A DNA stretch of 64,000 nucleotides. Origin: Epiperipatus broadwayi (taxonomy: Eukaryota > Onychophora > Udeonychophora > Euonychophora > Peripatidae). Shown here piece by piece: positions 22,855-34,284 of this stretch (its first letter is position 1; each line of letters starts with the position of its first letter). Both the position numbers and the translations under genes were made by a program. The notes beneath the pieces are model-generated. The model did no database searches, was not told where the DNA came from, and worked only from the letters and a program-made list of their open reading frames with translations. The DNA is taken from NCBI GenBank assembly GCA_028023455.1, contig JAQFVV010007273.1, forward strand, positions 52,576-116,575. The letters are read 5' to 3'.

Positions 22855-23875
22855 ATGGATCAGCAGAAGAAAGAAAAAGAGGGGGAATTAAGCATGATAG
22901 AAATTATTATGGAAAAAATTGAAAGCAGATTCCAGGAATTCGAGAAAAGGTTTGAGAAAACATTGCAAGAGTTAGAATGGAAAGTAGAAGGGAAAGAAGA
23001 TAAGTGTATAAGGAAAGAGAGCAAGAAAGAGCCAGTAGAGGAAGAAAGTATAGATAAAGATGAGAAATCTTGTGGAAAGAGAGTAGGAGAAAATCAGAGT
23101 GAGGGCAAAGAAGAAAAAAGCAAGAAGATAAGATAAAGGTAGCAGAAATAAGGGAAAGTACCATGAAATATGTAATGGCGCAGGCCAACGTCAAACAATT
23201 TCTAAAGATTTGGCCATTCTCCATCCAAGTGGGAGATGCTCACATAGACCACTTACAGAGCCTGAGGAGATACTTCAGTATCAACCTGATGGCAGATGAA
23301 AGCAAAATTGCAATTGTGTGCAGCAATTTAACCAAAAATGTGAAGATATGGTGGGATTTGTTATTGCAACAATCCACAACATTCAAAGAATACCAGAAAG
23401 AAGTGAGGGATATTTTTTGGTCAGAGAATTGAGAGGAGTTAACCAGGTATTGGGTTATGCAGGAGAAGTATAGGGAAGGGTGCCAAGAAAGCTATTCCCA
23501 ATTTTTTTATCGGCAGGTGGCAAAGCTGCAAACAGTAGACTCATGCAACTTAAATGAAAGCAACATTATATGTATTGTAAGACTTAACTTGCCAATGAAA
23601 GTGGAGCAAATGATGCTAGGGATGAAAAAAGTGTCAATTGAGGAAACGGCTGAGGTACTAGAGGCAATAGATATGAGTGCATATGATTATAATAGGCCGA
23701 TGGACTGAGGAAAAGAGCCTCATGGTGCACAAGTTGTGAGATTTGGGGGAGGAGAAAAAGGTCAGATTGGAACCCACCAGATCCCAAAAGAGGGGATAGT
23801 AGTACTCATCCAAAATGGCAGTACGATTGTGAAGAGCGGATGACCGCCGAGCAAGCCAAATTATGAACAGAAAAA
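22855..23875 (+). pseudogene. Broken gag of LTR element 2
   Basis: Three open pieces: 22,855-23,136, 23,163-23,432 and 23,457-23,708. The first is a Glu/Lys-rich coiled coil. The second and third share a frame and are split by a TGA at 23,430; the first is in another frame. The second piece has the retrotransposon-Gag pattern: a D-x-W-like segment, LRRYFSI, KIAIVCSNL, then VKIWWDLLLQ and a following F..F region. The third resembles the C-terminal half of the same domain (YSQFFYRQVAKLQ). Weak coding similarity in shifted frames continues to about 23,870. No zinc knuckle was seen. At least one frameshift and one stop make it non-functional as read. Confidence 0.7.
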
Positions 23876-23879
23876 TGCG

Positions 23880-24785
23880 TAAATGAACACTAATTCTGGA
23901 AAGTTTTTTTTAATAGTCTTATTGTTAGGTGGTGGGTTTAATAATTATTGTATTCATGTGGGATGTTATATAAAGTTAAGTAGATGGAAAAGTAGACTTT
24001 TTTTTATGGGTATGTGTATACAATTTTAATATTTTTTTGTGTGTGTAAGCTCAGAGAATTAGATAAGTTGTGGCTGTGGAGCTGTGGGAGGGGAGCGGTC
24101 TCACAATTCTGTCGGTGGATGATGAGGTTGGATGTTGGATCGAGCACGTTGTGTGTTGTGCATTGTATATAGCTGCTGCTAATTACTGACTTGGTCGACC
24201 TATCTAACATAAGATGCAGACGCTAAAAGTCTGTTAACTCAAGCTGGTAAGACTCCAAAGAGAGCATGGCATTCGCATACTGTCCCACCTGTAAGACTCC
24301 AGAAGTGAGCAAGGTCTAGGCCCTAGGGCAACCTATACTTAACCTGAAGACTCAAAATAAGAGTCAGGTATTATTTTAACTATCTACACTCCTAAGACTC
24401 GGAAGTAGCAGCGTGTAGTTAGGAAAGTGCTTCCATTTAAAAAAAAAAGATTTTTTTTTTTGATATATAATTTTTTTTTTTGGGGGGGGGCACGTAACCA
24501 AAGCCAGTCGGAATGCGGGTTAGCTGTATGTTGTGTGTTACAGGCAGTGTGCGCATGTGTGGTGGTCTGTCCCATTGTGTATCATTGGGTTGTTGGTCAC
24601 TCTTTAGTTCCAAAGTTGCAGGGTGGAAAAGTAAATAAAGCAGATTTGAGAATATGCATATTACTTTTTGTGTGTGTGTGTGTGTGTTTTTCTTTTTGTT
24701 TTGCTCACTATTTTGAGTTATTTGGTGGTTTAGTAATGAGCCATTCAAATACTCAAATGGTATTTAAAGGCTTTTGAAGAGGGGG
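23880..24785 (+). other. 3' internal region of LTR element 2 with AAGACTC repeats and polypurine tract
   Basis: No pol. Four spaced copies of AAGACTC (~24,250-24,415) lie in imperfect ~50-bp units followed by AGCAAGG- or AGCATGG-like blocks. Homopolymer A and T runs follow at 24,436-24,481 with G9 after them, then a (GT)n stretch at ~24,668-24,688. The polypurine tract GAAGAGGGGG ends at 24,785. Confidence 0.65.
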
Positions 24786-26447
24786 TATTATAACAGGGCT
24801 GGGTTTAAACCCTGTTCTAAAGTAGGGTAGTATATGGGCATGCATATATATTTAATCAGAATTGATATTATATTCAATTATTTCTTTTTTGTGTGTGTGG
24901 GTATGTTTTAAATGGGGAAATAAAAATAGATTAAAACAGAAGAGGGAGGGGGGTTATAGGGTTTGTGCTCTTGTATTTTGTTTAGAAGTGCATGTATTTA
25001 TATTGCTCTATGAGTGAATAAGTTTAATAAATTCACTAAAAGAAGAAAAATTACGTGTTCAAGTTTTATTTTCAAGATGGAAGACGGAGTACAGAATTGT
25101 TAAAAAGTTATGTTAAATGCAAGAAAAGAATCAAATATATATAGATTGCTATCTTGATAGATAAAAGTTATTTTAACTAAAAGGAAAATGTTAGGAGTAA
25201 AAGACAATGAATGGTCGAAAGTGGATTTTCGAGGTGCTGATTAAAATTCTTAAACATCAAGAAAGAAAAGTTGCTAAAAGGCTTTTGCAAACCTATGAAT
25301 ACCACATGGTTTTGTTTGAAAGAAAAGAGAGAAAGAAAAAAAGGAACAATAGGGATTAATTAACGAGTTTTGAGAGTCGAACTTTGGCAGACATTCTAGA
25401 ATTATTAATTAAACTAGCAGGATCGCAAAAATATAAGCTTAAAAATTATATATATGACCATCAGCCATGAATAGGCTGGAGTATTGACCACAATGGGCCA
25501 GGATCTGCCAGCCATCCTGCGGAGATACTACCAATACCGTCTACATAGGAATGAAGCCCCTTCTAAACCATAAGCAGAATGACTTTCACTGAAAGACAAT
25601 AATCCTGCATTGAGGAATCGACGAAGAGACACCAAAAAGGCACATATTCACCATGTCGCAGTATCAAGCAAACAAACACTGACATTCATCTACACCCCGG
25701 GGGAGAAAAATCAAGGTAATATGAACAGTTTCTTAAATGCTATTCACCCTGTAAATAAGAATTTATTTTCAATAAAATAATAAAGCATAAAGGCTAAAAG
25801 AAAGTAAAAAAGAAATCTTTGATATATCGCCAAATGTAGTTCATGGATGAATAGACTAGATAATGACTTATTTTATTTGTTTTGTATTCTATGATTTATC
25901 TGTTTTATTATATTTATGTATCTATGCAATATATGTGTTTGCATGAGTTATATTCAGCCAATAAATAATTATTATGGGATTTTGTTTTTTGACATTAATG
26001 ATTATTAAATCTTTGTTTTAAGTATGAGTGTGTGCATTCAGTGTTGACTTCATTAAATTTAGATCATATCATAGAGATAGATAGTAGTGGTAAAAACAAA
26101 AAAATTATATATTCAGAAAATTGTTTATGCATTTATGTGCACATTTGCTCCCCCCATATCTTTCCTACAGTTAATAACCACCAGCCCTGAGTGAGCTAGC
26201 CAGAGGCAGGAGCTCTGTCTATTAAAAATTGATACTCGATCTCTCCCAGCATAATTCTTATTTACTTGTAGATAAGGTTGGTGCTCAGAGTCACTAATTG
26301 ACGTCCATAAATATGCTGGGTGAGCAATAAGAGTACCATGCAGAATTACATATATATTTGTGTTATAATTTTAAGAAGAGAGGGAAAAAAAGAAACTATT
26401 ATGTTTTAAATACATGCGTTATTCGCACGGATAGAGTACTCATTACA
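24786..26447 (+). repeat. 3' LTR of element 2 (~1,662 bp)
   Basis: Partner of 20,744-22,461, with scattered substitutions and small deletions (for example around 25,340 and 26,400). It ends ATTACA at 26,447 next to an ATATATAT flank. Confidence 0.85.
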
Positions 26448-26865
26448 ATATATATGTATATTCCAGGTTCCACCATTATGAATCTTGCTTTTAACTAAAA
26501 TCTAATGATATATAAAAATCATATCATGCACCCCTGGGCTGAAACAGCATGGAATATCTTAAAATTGTAGAGTTAGAAATAACATTTTCCTAAACTACAT
26601 TTTGAGATGAACAAGAATTATTGAAGTGAAACTATTACACAGTCCATAAGGATTTAGAATGGCCATCTTGTTTTAAAATTAGTACAAAAGATATTTAAAT
26701 AAACTTAATAATGTAAGTATAAAATGTCCTAGAGATACTAATGCATTATCTGTTAAAAACAATCTTGTTTACAAAATTATCATCCAAGCCTAGAATCATA
26801 TAAATAGGTTAGGTTCTGTACATAAAATATCTATATATATATATATATAAATTTGGAAAGAATTG
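26448..26865. other. AT-rich flank of LTR element 2
   Basis: No gene seen. A short (AT)n tract lies at ~26,831-26,848. Confidence 0.5.
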
Positions 26866-26869
26866 TAGC

Positions 26870-27095
26870 TCAAATCCATGCTCATCATATATTTGAAATG
26901 GCAGAGTAAGAGAACAAACATTTTGCTATCTCTCTACAGAGATGGTGATTTCCTATGCCAGGGAATGGCATGTGATCACCACCAAGATGTAAACATTCCA
27001 GCCAACCACCAGCTGTAAGAGTATCACAGATCAAACCATGACTCCTGTCTAGAAATCAAAAGTGTCACTTCAACCACTGACTAACGTTCCAGGAA
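26870..27095 (-). mobile_element. Candidate tRNA-derived SINE (third type)
   Basis: Less AT-rich than its surroundings. On the minus strand TAGTCAGTGGTTGAAGTG (27,064-27,082) resembles an A box, and GGTTTGATCTG (27,027-27,037) a degenerate B box, at tRNA-like spacing. The body contains a hairpin formed by GGTGAT...TGCCA and TGGCA...ATCACC (~26,944-26,981). Only one copy is in the window, so SINE status rests on the box motifs alone. Confidence 0.4.
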
Positions 27096-27952
27096 CTCAG
27101 CTGCCAGGGATCAGGGAACCGACTGACTGCTGCAGAGCTCTAAAAATGAACTTTAACCTCTGAATCTTAAACTCCATAAAGTTAGTGTGCTAATTTAAAA
27201 TTAAACATTCAAACTTAATCTTTTTAAAGATAATAATGTAAATGAAATTCTTGCCTAAAACTAGTGTTGTAATCTTTTATTTAAATATTCTCTATTCTGA
27301 TAAATGTAAGAACGTATTTAAACCTATATTTTTTGTGGTTATGCCTATATCTATTTGTGTTCTTTTTTTTTTTTAAAAAAATTTGTGTTATATGCTGAAT
27401 ATTTTGAGATAGTGAGTAACTTTGATTTTAGTAAATTCCTAGTAAAGAAATGATAATTAATACCTTTGCTTAAATTATATTTTTAAATGTTTGTTTTTCA
27501 TACTAGTAAGCTGCTTTGAAATATTATTATTATTATTATGTAGAAATGATGATTGCTTGCTCCATGCTTGCTACCATTATTTTAGGCCATTTTATAATCT
27601 CGTGTCTGTAGTGATTTGAAAAGTCATAATTAATAAATATGGTTTCAATATATTCTCTTTAAAATAATATGATAGTCTTAAGATGATAAGAAAGTATATT
27701 TTTATAGTATTATTGATTGTTCATTGAGTACACTTTCTTCTCCCTCCCCCAGTTAAACTGATTAATGATGCAGATTTGGGGTGGTAAACCAGATTAATGA
27801 TTTAATCATAAGCCCATTAATATAGTGTTATTATTGCACTCATTTAGAGAACTGAGTTTTATTAGCTAGACAGATAGAAGTTATTTTGTTTACAGATGCT
27901 GTTAATTTATTTATATATATATAATAACAAGTCAGATGCTATTAGCACATTC

Positions 27953-27956
<4 letters not shown>

Positions 27957-28005
<49 letters not shown>

Positions 28006-28023
28006 TATATATATATATATATT
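27957..28023. repeat. (AT)n microsatellite
   Basis: Near-pure AT dinucleotide array with an ACACAC interruption near 28,000. Confidence 0.95.
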
Positions 28024-28857
28024 GGTATTTTACCATATACATTGTGGGTGAGTTATTACTAAGTACTAATAGTACATTATGTCTTGATATGCCTCCTGAT
28101 GGATTTGTGGTGGTGGATGCTTCCATCCACATTTCATTTGGGTAGAGCTATATCTTTATTAGTACTGGAACATGAGGTTTCAGACCCTATTTTTAATCCT
28201 GTTTGAGTATGTGAACTTTACACCTTTTTATTATATTAATGGCAAGCCATACGATCTTAGAGTACCGAGTATTCGATACTGAAGCCTGGGAATAATCACC
28301 AACCTGCACTGCAATCTTAATATTTAATTTTAGTCTGTGCTGTAGCATACATATATTAATCTAAGATAGTCAGTTCTCTTTTCCCTCCATGATAATTAGT
28401 TATTCAGCATTTGTCTGAAACATAATTTTAAGTACTAGATCTGCATTGCCTTATAGCTGAATTATACATCCGTATTTTAACACATATCTAAATAACTGTC
28501 TTTGACACTGTGTTTTGTGGTATCTTAGGCTGTCATATTTATTATAATTGGAAAATCGCCATAGAATAATATTTGGCATATAAAACAGGTATAGACATAA
28601 ATCTATTACCTCACATGCACACACATTATATTATTTGATGAGAGACATTGTAAACCTGAATTAGTCTCATCTGCTATGTAGAACCTGTGTGTGCTTGATT
28701 CTAAACATTTCCATTTGTAATTGTTTTTATTTGTGTGCTGTTTTATCTCATTTATGACTTTATTAATTAATAAACCTGTTTGAATTATTAACTCATTTCA
28801 TATTATTTAACTGGTAATACTACTGTATGTTTTTTTCAATCCAACATCCCTCAATTG

Positions 28858-28860
<3 letters not shown>

Positions 28861-28948
<88 letters not shown>
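28861..28948. repeat. (AT)n microsatellite, two blocks
   Basis: Two pure (TA)n blocks separated by a single TTGA interruption near 28,901. Confidence 0.95.
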
Positions 28949-28950
<2 letters not shown>

Positions 28951-31336
28951 ATATGTCTTGTTGATCTAAATTGCTAGTTTAATTAGCGTAATTTATCATA
29001 TTATCCATTGGTTGGCCTGTTTAAGCATTTGTCTGTCAATCTCATGTTTCTCCATGTGCTATACTGGCTCACAGGTTAAATTATGAACCATGTGTAACCA
29101 CAGAAATGTCACTTATAAGGTGTTGAATCATGAAATATTGATAGATGAGTTAAGGCTTAGTCGGATTTGGGTTCTCACCATCTCACTCCGATCAGTTTGG
29201 CATATTTTATCTGGATTCTGGATTTTGTTGCATGAGTGTACAAATCTGACCAGTACAATATATATATATAAATGTACATGAATATATAAAGCAAATTACC
29301 ATGTAAACAATACAAACCAAATATTATATTCCATTATAAATTGAATCTTTGTATATCCTATTATAAATATATATACTCAGTCTATCTTATATTTGTATCA
29401 TAATATAGTCAAAAAGAATAATTTAACAAAATATTTTTGCACTTATTTGATTAATATTATCACAGTTATATAAAATATATATATAATTTTTAAAAAAACT
29501 TATAATCTTTTTTTATTTTCTTATTTATTTCCTATTATTTTAAATTTAATATTTTTTAAAAGTTTTTATTAACTAATCTTACAAACTATTTTTATTATAA
29601 AATGTGTCTATAAATATGTTTTGAATTCTTGTCTAATATTAACACCTTGCTTTCTTCTTTCCCATTTTATTTCTTAACTATTAAAATTTGTATTTTAAAT
29701 AGCATCTTTTGTGATATAGTAACTCCCTCTTTTCATGTTTTTAACTTATTTTACATTTTTTATAATTTTATTGTTTGAAATTGCCTATCCTATTTATATT
29801 AATAAAACTTGGTTTAAAAACTTCCCATAAATTTACAGTTTCATACAGCGTGATTAATCAAAGACATATATCAAGACATGAATTTCAAAAATAAAACAGC
29901 AGCCACCCCATTGCGACAATAAATGCTAGAAAGTTTGTGCATCAAAATCCTAATCTATTGGTTCTATTGTATGAAGAGAGTCGCTACTGTTTTAATAGAT
30001 TATATAAGCATAAGAAATGATGATCATGTGATGTGTTAATGATTAATTTTTAAGAATGTTAATATAATGAACAAACTTTTTATTGACTAATACAGAGTGG
30101 AGAATCTTTTTGATGTTAAGATGCATTTAAATATTTATAATATCATTCATGGGCTATACAAAATTATCAACTTAAAATTTAATCTGCTATATGTAATTAA
30201 AAATTTAATTAATTTACTCCTAATCATTAAGGGTGGGCAACCTTTTCACTTGATAGCAAATTTCATCTTTCCCATTTTAAATAAAGGCCATAATTTTTGG
30301 GGGAAATAAATACAAAGTAACATAATAGTTCTTAATGATTGTTACACATTTAATGACAATTTTTCTGATTTATCCTGTAACTACTCTTCATGTTATATTT
30401 ATATTCTGGAATTCCATTATGTTTTGGACAGATTAATTTTACAGCAGCTAGGGTGCAGTCTTTTATAAGCTCCCTTCAGAAAATTATTTCAAATTTTATG
30501 CTCTTTTGTTTGAAATCATGTAATTTGTGTTGACAGAAGTTTTTGACTTGTTTGTACTTTTTATGAAATAATTTCAGCACTTGATGAAACTCTTTTTCAT
30601 ATTTTCTATTTTAATATTTCTTTTTCCCCAATAATTATGTTGTAATCAGAATGTTTTGATAAGTAGTACCTCTTAATATTTTGTTCTTTATTAACTGAAA
30701 CATTTTTAGATATATTAGGCACATTGATTTACTACTTTCTATTAAAAAAATATGTGCTGCTCCATTTTGTTTTAAAAAATGTGATTTTTTTTTGGACAAT
30801 TTCTTTTTTTATCTTACTCAATATAGCCCTTCTAATAAAAAAAATTAAATACAAAATAATAATATTAAAATGAAGTAAAATTTGAGTTTTATTTCTGCTA
30901 GTATACCCTTCTTGTGAAAATTAGTATAAAAAAACAAAATGCTCTCAGTGTCATAGATTAAGTCCATAGATAGATAAATTACACTAATATAAATAATTTG
31001 TTAGAATATCACAACTCTCATAAAATAAACTACAACTATTATAAAAGTTAAAGAGAGGAAAAAATGTAGTTGAAAAAATAAATATTATTTTACTTAACTA
31101 TTAATCCAATATTTGCACTATATGCTTGTTTAAGTAAAATTTCTATATGGGACCATTTTTGAAATTATGTGTGCTAGATTCACAGTTTTGAAGAGCCATA
31201 CTTGACTGATGGGCTGGTGGTTTCTCACTCCTGGAATATTAAATTGATGAAATCTTTATTGATTGTATCAATCATCTTTGTGATTAACAATGGTCATTTT
31301 CAAATGAATTTATCTATTCCATAATACAAAAAAAAT

Positions 31337-31630
31337 AAGTAGTGGTAATAGTGGTGGTGGAGGTGGTAGTAGTAGTGGTAGTGGTGGTGGTGGTAGTAGT
31401 AATAGTAGTGGTGGTGGCAAAAATAGTGGTGATGATAGTAATGGTGATGGTAGTAGTGGTGGTGTTGGTAGTAGGTAGCAGTAGTGGGGTAGCAGTAGCA
31501 ATAGTAGTGGTAGTAGTAATAATGGTGACAAAAGTAGCAATAGTAGTGGCTGCAGTAGTAGTGGCAGCAGTAGTAGCAATGGCAGTAGCAGCAGCAGTAA
31601 TAGCAGTAGTAGTAGCAGCTGCTGCTGTAA
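31337..31630. repeat. Degenerate trinucleotide array (GTN/AGY type)
   Basis: About 290 bp of imperfect GGT/AGT/AAT units on plus, grading into AGC units towards 31,600. Translating either strand gives long open frames of Val/Ala (plus) or Leu/Pro (minus), which are artefacts of repeat periodicity. Confidence 0.9.
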
Positions 31631-31744
31631 ATTTAAAATTCTAAAATCTAATCTGTATTCCCATTTGATTCTTTTTCACTTTAGCCTATGTGCATCTTTC
31701 AAAAGACATTTGTCTTAAAAATTGAAAATAATTTTTCAGCAAGT

Positions 31745-32095
31745 AAACATCTTTGTTTATACTGTTTTTATTACAAATACTTCAGATTTTCTGTATGTAA
31801 TAATAATATTTCCTTTCATTCTACCCTCTAGATACTTTAATATTAATAGTTTATTATAACAATGCCATAAATCTATTTGATTGCCTAAATCAAATACCTT
31901 GACCAAATCAATATAATCAACATATAAATCATTTTCATGTTCCCAATACTTTTCTTGCATTTTCTTGGCAATGAAAACCATGTCTAAAGTGTTTCTTGAT
32001 TCTCTGAACTCATTCGAATCTTTTGAAGTCATTCATCTATAACCTAAAACAAACTATTTGGCAAAATTCTTGAAAGTTAATTTTTTTTTTGTAAT
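31745..32095 (-). pseudogene. Reverse transcriptase fragment of a second LINE lineage
   Basis: The minus-strand open segment 31,757-32,032 (91 codons) has the layout of the RT palm around motif A: F-x-x-x-R-x-T-x-D-M-V-F, then LQEK-like KKMQEKYWE, then DLYVDYIDLVKVFD, in place of the usual D-L-x-x-A-F-V-D-L-x-K-A-F-D, followed by LEGRMKG. The catalytic Asp of motif A appears present. Coding-like similarity seems to continue upstream with a stop. Endonuclease, motif C and 3' end are missing. It is not the RTE family found elsewhere here. Confidence 0.6.
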
Positions 32096-32467
32096 AGATA
32101 ATTAATGATATTCCTTAATAATTATTACAATATTGTCTGTACTCTTTATATTTTAAATTGGAACAATAAAAGTATCCTTAAATTGGATGGCACAATTTCA
32201 TGGGTTCATACATTTTTAAAATATTCTAATATTTTTTTAATTAATATATTATAGTAAGCTTTAAAACTTCACATATTTCATCACGATGTACGGACTTTCA
32301 TTTTTAAAATTACAAAGAACTGTTTTGATTTTACTAAGCTGGATATCCTTGTCCAAATCCAAATAAGTAAATATATTACACCCGTCTCATTTTATGCAGA
32401 TTTATTTAATGCGATTCATATTTCTTCTTAATATCTTTGTATGCAGTTTTCTTTTATGCAATAAAAA

Positions 32468-32588
32468 TTATTAGATCAGAAATTGCGCTCCGATAATGCA
32501 TTATTACTTTAAATATTATAAATTTTGCGCACTCACGTCATATTTAAAGTAATAGCGTATTATCAGAGTTCAACTTCCATCTAATAAT
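32468..32588. repeat. Palindrome inside the TIR element
   Basis: Arms TTATTAGAT...ATTACTTTAAAT (32,468-32,516) and ATTTAAAGTAATAG...ATCTAATAA (32,541-32,588) pair with a few mismatches around a ~25-nt loop. Confidence 0.75.
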
Positions 32589-32689
32589 TTCAATATTTTC
32601 AGTGCTTTATAATAGTACTGTAATAGATTTTATGCAATAAAGAAATTCATAATTCACTTAAAATCAGGATTTCCCCATTTTATATATAC

Positions 32690-32966
32690 ACACAAGATTA
32701 TAATGTAAATCTGTTCAAACGTTATAGATGCCTATATTATGCAAGTTGTTGTTTTTGCATTTTAAATCACATTCTACTTTTGCTTTAAAATAAAGGGGTA
32801 CATTATCAATTAATCATTTAGTGTCCACAAGTAATAAATTTTACAAGATTATAATGTAAGTCTGTTCAAACATTGTGTATGTTGTTTTTGCATTTTAAAC
32901 CACATTCTATTTTTGCTTTTTAAAAAAAGAGTATGTAATCAATTACTCATTTAGTGTCCACAAGTT
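32690..32966 (+). repeat. Tandem duplication, two ~140-150-bp units
   Basis: ACAAGATTATAATGTAA occurs at ~32,691 and, as ACAAGATTATAATGTAAG, at ~32,843. Each is followed by CTGTTCAAAC, TTGTTTTTGCATTTTAAA and TTAGTGTCCACAAGT. The second unit is shorter owing to small deletions. Confidence 0.85.
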
Positions 32967-33659
32967 TATTTTTAAAAGGTGAGTAACAGCCATGGGCACA
33001 ATTAAATTTGACAATTAAAATCTGATTTTTAATTGTAATTAACAATTTAAAAATTACGTAACATGATCTGAAATTAATGTCATGTGAAGTGATGAAATTT
33101 GATTTTTAAACGGAATTGAACATTAAAAAATTAAAGACAAAAATATAATTTTTAATTGTTAATTTTAATTAAATTTTGTCCAATAGTGGTGAGTCGGTGT
33201 CTTTTTACTATCGTAAGTCTAAGTTCTTATTTTTATTTTAAACTTTTAGTTTACCCTAATGGAGAGGAAAAAACACCCAAGAAAATGAATTTCTTTGGAA
33301 ACAAAATAATGATAATACTTAAAATACTGTACATGTATGAAAAAATGCAAATTACGCATAAAAATATATTGTTTTGAATAAAATTAAATACTGTAGTTAA
33401 TAAAAAAAGTAAAATAAGTTTGTCTTGTATCAATTTTTTTCAAATTGAAATTTTTTATTTGTCATATTTTATTTTCCTATTTTTTTTTATGCAAATTTTA
33501 AAGTAATGTTACATTGTTGCTTTGCTTTTATGTGAGTTTTGGAAAATTACAGTCCGTATCCCCCATTTTTCAAGGTAAGTTAAGTCTATTTTTGTGCGAT
33601 TTCTTTTGTGCGCGTTTTTTGAGGAACCTATCTACCGCATAAAATGAGACCCAGGTGTA

Positions 33660-34175
33660 CATATTTATGAGTAAATTAATAAATATCTGGTAAATTATGT
33701 AATATAATATACATAATTAATTTAGTTATGATTAATAGTATACATAATAATAGTATGTAATTTTATTAATTCAAATTATTTTTTTTCATGCAAAATCAAA
33801 GTTTGAAATTGCAACTTTTTTTATGATCAAAAAAATTGAAGCAGCAATTGAACAAATATTTATTTCAGTTTTTATAGAACTATATATACTTCCTTCAGTT
33901 TTCTTTGATCATGAAATTTTTTTCCATTTCATGTTTGGTTTTAGTCTAATTGATGCATGGAAAAAGAAAAAATAAGGAGGCCATTTTCATAAATATATTT
34001 CAAAATTCTATAATAAATATGCAATAGTCAACACTGGTATACCTAAAGTTAAGAAAGACATTTTCTGTTTCCTATCGGAATATGTTGATAAAGATTCCAC
34101 TGAAGTAATCAACAGTACTTTTCGGTATATAAGTTATAATGCTTTTATTATTTTCATTCATTATTTGGAATTAAA

Positions 34176-34176
<1 letters not shown>
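33660..34176. other. AT-rich DNA without recognisable features
   Basis: No gene, repeat or RNA seen. Confidence 0.5.

Positions 34177-34177
<1 letters not shown>

Positions 34178-34264
<87 letters not shown>
34178..34264. repeat. (AT)n microsatellite, ~87 bp
   Basis: Pure uninterrupted TA array, among the longest in the window. It abuts the large palindrome that follows. Confidence 0.95.
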
Positions 34265-34267
<3 letters not shown>

Positions 34268-34284
34268 GTTAAATGCAGATATAG

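Larger units (their letters stand above)
20744..26447 (+). mobile_element. LTR retrotransposon 2, pol-less, plus strand
   Basis: Direct repeats at 20,744-22,461 and 24,786-26,447 enclose 2.3 kb. The repeats start TATTATAACAGGG and end ATTACA. Immediately after the first is TGGCATGCTGACTAAGG (from 22,463), a plausible primer binding site starting with the TGG complementary to a tRNA CCA end. Immediately before the second is GAAGAGGGGG (24,776-24,785), a clean polypurine tract. Gag-like fragments lie on the same strand. There is no protease, RT or integrase. Outer flanks are (AT)n on both sides. The LTRs differ more than those of element 1, so this copy looks older. Confidence 0.85.
27100..31330. 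other. Gene desert with (AT)n microsatellites
   Basis: No supported gene. Long (AT)n arrays lie at 27,957-28,023 (with a short AC stretch inside) and 28,861-28,948 (interrupted by TTG). A T12A7 junction lies at 27,363-27,381 and a small (ATT)n near 27,523. Around 28,130-28,190 a GGTAGAGC...GAGGTTTCAGACCC pattern is vaguely tRNA-like. Around 30,003-30,035 the FB-B outer motif occurs in minus orientation. Confidence 0.5.
32379..33657. mobile_element. Pogo/Tigger-like non-autonomous TIR element
   Basis: Left end CACCCGTCTCATTTTATGC and right end (reverse complement) CACCTGGGTCTCATTTTATGC form matching terminal inverted repeats. Each is flanked by a TA dinucleotide (32,377-32,378 and 33,658-33,659), as in Tc1/mariner-type elements. 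The interior has no transposase. It holds a palindrome (32,468-32,588), a tandem duplication (32,690-32,966) and a further TTTAATTG-rich inverted pair. Superfamily placement rests on the TA flanks and the CTCATTTTATGC ends; moderately sure. Confidence 0.6.

Noticed and set aside
24427-24777. 116- and 103-codon overlapping frames
   Set aside because: They span homopolymer A, T and G runs and a GT array within the non-coding part of LTR element 2.
28130-28195. tRNA-like GGTAGAGC...GAGGTTTCAGACCC
   Set aside because: The B-box-like part needs an insertion to fit, no acceptor stem forms and there is no other copy in the window.
31310-31644. Open frames of ~90-100 codons on both strands (poly-Leu/Pro and poly-Val/Ala)
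   Set aside because: They are produced by the trinucleotide array; no unique sequence, start context or domain.
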